From: Nageia nagi
Taxonomy: Eukaryota > Pinophyta
Direction: 5' to 3'
NCBI GenBank assembly: GCA_050084985.1
Contig: JBITNC010000001.1
Location: 189,410,001 to 189,474,000 of the forward strand
Length of the DNA stretch: 64,000 nucleotides
The notes beneath the pieces were generated by a model, which ran no database searches, had not been told where the DNA came from, and worked only from the letters and a program-made list of their open reading frames with translations. This document shows positions 56,621 to 64,000 of the stretch, one piece after another. Made by a program: the position numbers and the translations under genes. Every line of letters begins with the position of its first letter. Positions within the stretch are counted from its first letter, which is position 1.

Positions 56621-57400
56621 GTGTATGCCTCCTTTTGAGGATCTATCCTTTATGTTTTCAAGAATAAGATGGATATCTCTCACAAGGTCTCACCACAAAC
56701 TAGGATATCTCTAGCACTCTCTCCCCTATGTGTCTTGTCCTATGATGTATATGGGAGGTCACATGTAATGAGCTTGCCACATACATACTCTTAGAGATCC
56801 CATGTATACCTTGTGTCCCCTAAGTCCTATGGGTCTAGCTGTGTGAACTTGATATGATGTCTGGTAGTGGAATCCACTATCGTATGAACTCTATCTCATA
56901 GATCGCAAGTTGCCCATGTTAGCTATCTATTTGATGGCTTAGGCTCACTATGGATAGAGATATATATGGTTCTCTATGGCTAGTCTCAGCATCCTTTGGA
57001 TACTTAATCTCTCTCCTCTAGTTATGCTCCCTCTCATGGTGCTCTACCTCTTGTACCCATTGATGAAGCTCTACCTCATAGAGCCAACTCTCTTACTCAT
57101 GATGCTTGCTTTGCTTAAGGTTACACACTCTCTCTCTACTAGATGATGCTCTAATTCAAATATCCACTCCTAAACTATTACCAGTATAGGATCCACAATC
57201 CCTATAGGACCTCCCATATCATAATATGGAACCATTACCTCCATCTATTGCATGGTACACCATCTAGTGTAGGCCTTTGTATAACTAACATCATCCTAGG
57301 CTCCAACCTCTTCATCATTGTCTACCTTTGTATAAGTCTCTTGGTACATGAGATAGAGTTTTTCATATCTACCATTTGATTTGTTGTATACCATCGACTC
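56620..57400 (-). pseudogene. decayed coding remnant, possibly the C-terminal tail of an antisense ORF of element D
   Basis: Base composition changes here (more CTC/GAG-type codons on the minus strand). Minus-strand phrases suggest old coding: YEKLYLMYQETYTKVDNDEE, WCTMQ-MEVMVPYYDMGGP, FELEHHLVERECV and, in another frame, LHQWVQEVEHHEREHN. The Glu/His-rich heptads resemble the coiled-coil tails of the PMD genes in B and G, and the strand is antisense to D, as expected for a Tat element. No PMD core is present, so this is tentative. Confidence 0.3.
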
Positions 57401-57445
57401 ATGAGATACATCATGAATCTATCCATAATATTGGAGTACTCAATG

Positions 57446-58126
57446 TGTAGACCCTAAATAGCATGATGGTGTAATTAATTAGGAGAATTAACATGCACTA
57501 TTTGTTCTATTAGTTAGTTGACATAAAGCAAGATTATGACAATAGATGATTAAGCATATAGGTTCATTTCATTAATATGCATATTCAATTGATTAAGAAA
57601 AAGCATACATCAAGAATGAGCAATATCATATACACTAGTATGGAACTGATGCCCTGGTAATAGTATGCCACTAACATCTTGTTAATGATAAAATTAAAGA
57701 TGCAATGAAAGATGAAATGATAAGAAAAAAAATGATTTATCAATATAAATAAAGTATGATGATTCTTGAGATAAGAGATTCACTTGTTACAGATAAGAAG
57801 ACCTTGCAAAGTTTTGCTTTGCAAATGATGTTCAATTCCTTGATTCTCTATCCAATATTCAATTGATAGAAGCCTTGGGTATTCTATAATCTAGCCCTTA
57901 TCTAGTCTCTTTATGAAAATAATCCCATACCCTATATTTGTATGTCTTTAATGCCTTTATATAGGGATGATTTTATTATAGGATTTGACCCCTTGTATAA
58001 TCCATAAGGGTCAAATATATGGCCTATACTTCTTTTATACATTTTAAATCCCTTTTTAAATAATACATTGTTAAGGGATTAAAATGATTTATTAAATACA
58101 TAAAGGTTTATTTTGAGGCATATACA
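57446..58126 (-). repeat. 3' LTR of element G (left end approximate)
   Basis: On the minus strand a PPT (AAAGAGGGGCAAA, 58127-58139) is followed by TGTATATGCCTCAAAATAAA at 58126. A TATA box CCTATATAAAGG lies at 57954-57965 (minus). The likely far end is GGGTCTACACA at about 57446, but no second copy is available to confirm it. Confidence 0.65.
57954..57965 (-). promoter_or_regulatory. TATA box of element G LTR
   Basis: CCTATATAAAGG on the minus strand, about 165 bp inside the LTR start, followed by an AT-rich transcribed region. Good match to a plant TATA consensus. Confidence 0.65.
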
Positions 58127-58139
58127 TTTGCCCCTCTTT
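58127..58139 (-). promoter_or_regulatory. polypurine tract of element G
   Basis: AAAGAGGGGCAAA on the minus strand, abutting the LTR start TGTATATG. The position and composition are those of the plus-strand primer. Confidence 0.7.
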
Positions 58140-58682
58140 GGATGTGTGATTGAAGCAATGAAATTACATGTCCAAAGAAGAAGTGTAGCCAAGATATAGA
58201 AATTTTTTTTTTGATCTTTTTACTGATATTATCTTTTGATAAATATGAATGTTTGATGTTGAGGGGCCTTGTGTTTCCTCCCTTTTGACTTGGGTGCACC
58301 AGGAAAGATCCTTGAGTGGAGTAGCTAAGATAAAAGCTACTAAAAACACTATCTTTAGGAATACTATTTGGATGATGTTTGGATGACTATAAAAATCCAT
58401 ATCCAAGGTTGGAGATGGAAGATATGATTTGCGTCCCTTATATTGTTTCAATCATGAATCTAGTCATTCTATTTTGACTGATACTTGGGAACCATTCACA
58501 CTTATGTACATGCCTTGAAATAGAGAGGTTACACTTTAGATTGGTGGAAATGATAATGAAATGTATTCTATCAACAGTCCAATAGACTATAAGCACAGTG
58601 TTGGTGCCTTTGTTTTGACTATAATTTTCTTTTATTTTACTAGATCTATATACTTGTAATGAAATATTAGTCATAAAACAAT
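58140..58682. other. distal 3' untranslated region of element G
   Basis: Minus-strand open frames of 63-95 codons overlap here in several phases without any domain. I treat the stretch as non-coding. Confidence 0.4.
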
Positions 58683-59445
58683 GATGGATGCATAGTAAGT
58701 TGTTTTTTCCATTAGAAATGATCCAATATCAACATCTTGCTCATGGCTACATTATCAATTTATTTTAAAAGTGAGTGAACTCTCACTAGTTGTATTGATG
58801 GCCATCGATGATCATACATTTTTATGTCAAGGATCCGAAGATAGTATGCTTTAGATGGGTTCAAATAAAAAATCATGTGGATACATAGTAAAATGTATCA
58901 TCCATTGGAGATGATCCAATGTCAACAAATTTCTCACAGGTGGATCATCAATTTACTTCTAAGTGAGTGAACTCTCACTAGCTATATTGTTGGCCATTGA
59001 CTATCAAGCATTTTTATGTGCATGATCCAAATATAGTATTCTTTATATGGGTTCAAAACAAAAACCATGTGGATACATAGAAAAATGTATCATCCATTAG
59101 AGATGATCCAATGTCAACAAATTGCTCATGGTTGCATCATCGATTTACTCTTAAGTGAGTGAACTATCACTAGCTGTATCATTGGCCATCAGCAATCATT
59201 GTTTTTATGTCCATGATATAAAGATAGTATGCTTCATATGGGTTCAAAACAAAAACCATGTGGATACATAACAAAATGTATCATCCATTAGAGATGATAC
59301 AATGTCAATAAATTGCTCATAGTTGCATCACCAATTTACTTTTAAATGATTAAACTCTCACTAGCCATATTCATGGCCATCGATGATCATGTGTTTTGAT
59401 GTCCATGATCTAAATACATTATCCATACAAAGCAAGGATGAAATA
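58683..59445 (-). repeat. tandem array, about 191-bp unit, 4 copies, in element G 3' region
   Basis: The anchor CATGTGGATACATAG or its variant occurs near 58683, 58874, 59066 and 59257. Shared phrases: ATGTATCATCCATTAGAGAT, GATCCAATGTCAACAAATT, GTGAGTGAACTCTCACTAG and GGCCATCGATGATCAT. Internal copies are about 85-90 % alike. The GTGAGTGAACTCTCAC segment is itself an inverted repeat. Confidence 0.92.
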
Positions 59446-60880
59446 AATATAATATATTATAATATGCTATGTTGGAATGATGAAATTTCTTGATATTCAA
59501 ACTTGTAAAGGTCAAGGAGCTTGATTTTAATTCTACATAAAGGATGTACACCATTAGTGCCCTAAAAATAGGTCAATGTACATTTCCAAAGTCTCTTGAT
59601 TCATCATACTTATAGCTGAGTATGAGATTACCCCCTTCTAATGATAAAAAATAGGGTAAGGCAAGCCATCTTATCACATGAATGAACACATGCTACATCA
59701 CCACATCATCATATCATCATCTGGGTGATAGTCATGAATCACCAACACATGGAGGAGAAAAAAGTTATTCAAAGCTACAAGAAATGTAGCAAAAAATGTA
59801 GAGTGAAGTATAGAAGGGGAGATAGTGTCCCATCATTTTGCATATTTCTCCATGCTAACTTTAGGTCAACCAATAGATGTTGATTTATTCATTTTGCATG
59901 AGTCAATTCATGTTAACAAATATCAACCTTTCCAAATGTGAATTTAACATGATTAATAAAATCAAATGAAAAGAGAAAAAAATATCTATACCTCATGATG
60001 AAAGCATAATTTCTATACCAATCCTCATACTAGAAAGGTGCAATTAAGGATAAGTACAAGAGGGTTTGTAATCATTTGAGTAACTCATAGATTGGTACAC
60101 CAGTAGCACTCTAATATCAGTATGCCATCAACATTGCAAAATAAGTGGAGAAAGTCATCTAATTAAGTAGTGCTTTCATATGTCACCAAATCTTGCAAAT
60201 ATCATGGGCCTACAGCTACCTAGGAACAACCTTCTTGAAGATATACTTTTTCCCTACCAAATGACTAAAATCAAGTATACATAATCCAATTTTTTTTAAT
60301 TCTATACCATAAACAAGTATCCATTATCATATAAAAAACTAGCAATTGATGAAAAAGAACTAGGCACATTGGAAACTCATCTAAATAGCAAATTAGCACA
60401 CCACTGGTGCTCTAAACCTAGTATAAATTTTAATGAAAAATACAAATAAATCAATATTTAACTGAGACATACGAGTGTCATTCAAATAAATTTTGAGCAT
60501 AAATTAAATCCAAATTCCATCAATAGCACACACAACTCAAAGAAATGGATGCCATCGACACTGTGAAAATGGTAATTTTTAGTATTCAAAAAAGGATAGG
60601 AGGGATTTGAAATTCTTACAAGGCTAATAAGCCCTCCACATAAGGATTCAAGAATTGTATGTCAAAAAAGAAGTGATGCTCTTAAAGCCCCAAATTCAAA
60701 TTATAAAATCAAAATTTTTGTAAACATAGGTCATTTTGACCTTGACACCCTTGCCATTTGCAACTTTGACAAGTAGGTATAGACTTCCTTGCTTAACCAG
60801 TTGAGTTTGCCACCTTGCCAGTAATGTTGCATTATTGGAGAATATATTCCATCCAAAATTTTAGTGCATTAAGTAGGAGG
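59446..60880. other. element G 3' region with dispersed paired motif
   Basis: No coding domain. A motif of the form CACCAGTAGCACTCTAA or ATGCCATCAACATTG recurs near 59548, 60097 with 60122, 60398 and 60550; related sites lie in the LTR (57648-57680) and near 63372-63420 and 63678-63722. These sites precede the antisense PMD gene. Confidence 0.45.
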
Positions 60881-60899
60881 ATGTCCATAGAGGATCTAA

Positions 60900-62900
60900 G
60901 ACTATGTAGTGATGGCTACCATTAATTGAAGGAGTATCTAGCAATCAATTATGGGGAGTATAGGTCATCTAGTAAAGTATCTTCATAGTTTGCTAGTAGA
61001 TCATACGATAAGTAGATTCAAACTTGAAATATTATACTTTTTTTATCCATAAGTGGAGAGGTTGGACTAATAGAACTAGGTATTACCTTGCAAGATCACA
61101 AGGGGTTGATCCAAGGTAGGCCTATGAGGATTATAACTTTAGATTGGGCTTGGGCCTTTCTACAAACTTAGTAATTAGATGATATTTTAGATCAATGCAA
61201 GTTAGGGGAGCTTGCATACATGGGGATAGTATAGTTGGATACTCCTTTTCTCACTTTATTAGGTAAGAGATGGGATTAGGATTACTGCTCATTTCACCTT
61301 CCCATCAATGAAATGATATAATTTTAGAGGATGTGTACTAGATTTAGAGCATACCAATCAAGGGTGACATGGTATATCAGTATGAGATGGGGGATGATAA
61401 CACTCATGGGGTTGAGTGTTTATGGTTGATTGAATTCAATGACCATGACTAGAATCATTGATCAATGTGATTTGCAAAGGGATGTAGGTATGTCAGATTA
61501 GGGAGATACTTGAGGCTATATGTGGTAGCTATTATTACCACCTATATATGTCCTAACAAAAGCCATTTAACTTTTCCTCTCAAGCTAACATGGATAGTAT
61601 GAGAGATATGTGCTTGGGGGTGATATTCACATGGGGGACAATAGTACTACCATAACTTTATAGGGATTTGTATTCATTCATCAATGTTGATAAGATCAAT
61701 GTTACAATTGCTCATGTTGGACTCCTATAGGTCTAGGCCTATGAGCACATCTTAATTATCAGGCCAATGGGACTGCAGAGGGTGAAAGATGACAAAATAG
61801 ATATGGCCCTAGCATGTTGTACTAACCCATTAGGTAGATATAGACCTCCTTGATCCATGGAGCCAAGGAGGAGGAACATTGATGGCCTCTAGGAGGTAGA
61901 CATCATATGGGTGTGCTATGTTGATTATGTGTGGCATGGGAATACTCATCATTGGGTGTGGGTGAGGCAAACCCACTTCCTCCAAACCACATCAAAGATA
62001 GTGTAGTCATACCATCTAGAGCAAGTGTTGAGATAGCTTGGGATATAATAATTGATCCTAACAGTGTCCCCAGTGTATTGATGGAACATAATGGAGAGAG
62101 ATGTTCTTAGCTATGCTTAGGATATGCTAGTGTGGATGGAAGAGTGGATAGAGCTACCAGTAGAAGATGTTGCTATGGAGGTAACCATGGCTCCCAAGGT
62201 TGCCCCCAATTATGCAGCATGGTAGAATAACTATGCATCTAGGCTCTTTGGGCCTAGACAAGTTAGATAGTGGGAGTGATGATGTGGTGATCCCACCATC
62301 AGAGGAGGAGGATTAAATAAAAGTAGATAATTCCATCCATGATGGGCCTCTACTAGTAGGGGGAATAGAGGTGCTAGTAGTAGTTACCCCCACTCCAAGT
62401 AAGAAATATTCTACTCATAGTGCTTCATGATTTTCAAATTTTAAATGAAGCTAATGAGAGACTAACTTACATTATGTATGATATGATAGGGGTGTCAGAT
62501 GCATAGGTAGCAATCATGGAGGATGAGCTAGTTAGACTAAGGTTGATGGAGGTTGAATTAATAAATCTTTGACTATTAGAGGTAGAGTTGGCTATGGTGA
62601 GGGCTACACTTGTGATGCAGCATGCAAAGGTGGATTCACTATCTCAAATAGTAAAGGGTCTCTAGGATAGGCTCACCATGCCCTCACCAAATAAGCAATG
62701 GTCACTCATGTAAAGTTAGCATGATCAAATTGTAGCTTAGGCTCTAGAAATATCCAAACTATGGACCAAGAAGATGCTTTTGGATACTCATGGACTCATG
62801 AATAGTGATATCTCAGATGGAGTCTCCATATCTAGAGCTAGTGGTAGTGGTAGTAGAGTATGTTATAGGAGTGAGACATCAATAGTGGTGCTAGTGCCTA
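60900..62900 (+). pseudogene. antisense plant-mobile-domain gene of element G (heavily decayed)
   Basis: A diverged homologue of the PMD gene of element B, read in shifting frames: LDTPFLTLLGKRWD and FHLPINEMI (61230-61315), then ILEDVY, TAG, I, TAG, SIPIKGDMVYQYE (61320-61385), VIFTWGTIVLP (about 61620), LYRDLYSFINVDKINVTIAH, VWAYEHILIIRPMGLQRV (61733-61790) and PLGRYRPP. The VWAYEHI box and the FH-L-EMTI-LEDV order are shared with B. The tail at 62.48-62.72 kb is a coiled coil (VAIMEDELVRLRLMEVEL, VDSLSQIVKGL). Many TAG codons, several shifts, start not determinable. Confidence 0.7.
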
Positions 62901-62967
62901 CCTATAATGGTGGATGATGTAGGGCTAAGGCCCATGTATACCTATTTTGTACCAAATTTTGACTTTA

Positions 62968-62968
<1 letters not shown>

Positions 62969-63012
<44 letters not shown>
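62969..63012. repeat. (TA)n microsatellite
   Basis: Uninterrupted TA repeat of about 22 units just after the PMD remnant. Confidence 0.97.
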
Positions 63013-63015
<3 letters not shown>

Positions 63016-63785
63016 CCCATTTGGTAGACTCAATACTCTATTTTTTTATCTTTGTGTTATATTTAAAAGGTTGACATTAGACACACATACAAGCATAATG
63101 AACTCTAAAAATTGACTCATTAATAGTAAAACATGTTAAACACACACACATTGTGCTATGTATAACTAATAATGATCATAATACATACACACAAACTAAA
63201 ATGACACATAACCTAAAGGAATTAAGATACCTTGGAAAAATCAATAAAGGTCAAGAGGGTGTATGTGAGCATAGATATCATGACATAACACCCAAGATCA
63301 ACCTAGAGGCTAAGGCACATTGTTTAGAATATAAAAAGTGGATTTTAAACATTCCATCCTGAGGAAACCATGATGTTGGCACCCTAACATAGAGATAGCA
63401 TGGCATTGGTGCCATGCACAGAGAGGAGTTGGATCCCCAAATTATGGACACAATAAGAAAAGATAGATACAAAGAAGAAAAATCATTGGACTAGTGAACA
63501 CATAGAATAGGAAAGCAAAAAGATACAAAAATACCCTAGCTACTAATAGACACTAATTATGATGTCAAAAAGAGCTCAAGGAATAAGTTTATGTACCTAG
63601 GGAGTTTTTTCCCACCCAAATACACTTTATAAAGGTAGGGAAAAAAAGCAACACTTTTGTACTAGTCATCCCCACATCATTGGCACTTTGAAAGCAAGAA
63701 TGCATGCCACTAGCATTGCACCTTTTCATTCTATTTTTGATCTTATTTGGAGGAGAATTCCTATATGAATGAGTGTTAGCCAAAA
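63013..63785. other. element G, between PMD remnant and gag: no recognised gene
   Basis: Open frames on both strands are short and without motifs. Two more copies of the paired GCCACTAGCAT-type motif lie here (63372-63420, 63678-63722). The RT and integrase expected between gag and PMD are absent. Confidence 0.4.
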
Positions 63786-64000
63786 AAGAATGTAAATTAT
63801 GGGAAATACTTACTGTACTAATGTACCCTTGAGATTGTGAAGATGGTAGGTGATTATTGAATACCCCTAGTTGTGCATTATCTAGATGTATAGGTCCTAT
63901 TTATGCAATTGGTTTTTGATCCATCTCGATTGCTCCATCATCAATGAAATCCTATATAAGATTATGAAGTGTCTTGCAATCTTGGGTTAGATGACAAAGT
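63786..64000 (-). pseudogene. gag: gag C-terminal fragment of element G with zinc-knuckle end
   Basis: Reading leftwards from the window edge on the minus strand: LCHLTQDCKTLHNLI, TAG, DFIDDGAIEMDQKPIA, TAA, IGPIHLDNAQLGVFNNHLPS. The H-x4-C ending plus the L-x-x-x-I-Q-D-x-I-D-x-G-x-I tail is the same as after the knuckle of element B (IQDLIDSGKI). The first Cys/His pair is beyond the edge. Two in-frame stops, both at probable Gln codons. Confidence 0.75.

Larger units (their letters stand above)
57446..64000 (-). mobile_element. Element G: Ty3/gypsy (Tat-like), minus strand, runs off right edge
   Basis: From left to right on the plus strand: a minus-oriented 3' LTR (57446-58126), PPT, a four-copy tandem array, an antisense PMD gene on plus (about 60.9-62.9 kb), a microsatellite, and a minus-strand gag zinc-knuckle fragment at the right edge. 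The order mirrors element B except that no pol is present between gag and PMD within the window. Confidence 0.7.

Noticed and set aside
58108-58674. Three overlapping minus-strand frames of 63-95 codons
   Set aside because: Different phases, no motif, and placed in the 3' untranslated region of element G right after the PPT.
58683-59445. Regularly spaced repeats considered as a CRISPR array
   Set aside because: Units of 191 bp repeat along their full length, with no short repeat plus unique spacer pattern, in plant DNA.

Overview
The window reads as repeat-dense nuclear DNA from a seed plant, probably one with a large genome. It is AT-rich, has no recognisable host gene, rRNA or tRNA, and consists almost entirely of decayed LTR retrotransposons, most of them Ty3/gypsy. 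No bacterial operon logic applies. Every coding region I recognise is a broken gag, protease (PR), reverse transcriptase (RT), RNase H (RNH), integrase (INT) or accessory gene of a retroelement. Species cannot be named from the sequence.

Layout. (1) Element A, + strand, runs off the left edge to 7674: gag and PR, no RT/INT, a long non-coding 3' region with tandem repeats, a polypurine tract (PPT) and a 3' LTR (6836-7674). (2) 7675-9740 is unassigned and partly LTR-like. (3) Element C, + strand, about 9.75-16.55 kb: gag, PR, an extra archaeal-type RNase H (aRNH), RT, RNH, INT. A TIR-bounded insertion (12673-13625) sits between aRNH and RT. (4) A Copia-like LTR on the minus strand ends at 17510. 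(5) Element D, + strand, is the host of two nested insertions. Its gag begins near 20.3 kb, is split by element E (20895-31286, minus, TSD CAACA), resumes to INT at 37897, is split again by element B (37898-54816, minus, TSD ATAAT), and finishes INT at 54817-55540. (6) Element G, minus, has its 3' LTR at about 57446-58126 and runs off the right edge with a gag fragment at 63.79-64.0 kb.

Biology. B is the best preserved. It has gag, then one continuous 5.1 kb pol frame (PR, G-patch-like motif, RT, RNH, aRNH, INT) broken only by stop codons, then a sense-strand accessory ORF, then an antisense gene with a plant mobile domain (PMD, MAIN/MAIL-type) beside the 3' LTR. RNH followed by aRNH, plus an antisense extra ORF, places B and its relatives A and D in the Tat/Ogre branch. 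G carries a second, diverged antisense PMD gene. E and C share a different gag/INT type; E has lost RT but keeps a long third ORF with acidic and coiled-coil segments.

Most interesting points: the sense accessory protein of B has an internal, ungapped 47-residue duplication (GW...WP module); a 20-bp degenerate motif array occurs both in the LTR U3 and just upstream of the antisense PMD gene; an inverted-repeat-bounded polypurine hairpin plus a ~200-nt block is conserved between A and B outside any gene; and a second conserved hairpin abuts the PPT. Stop codons in the PMD frame are almost all TAG, and the two B LTRs differ almost only by transitions, which fits decay by deamination of methylated cytosine at CHG and CpG sites.
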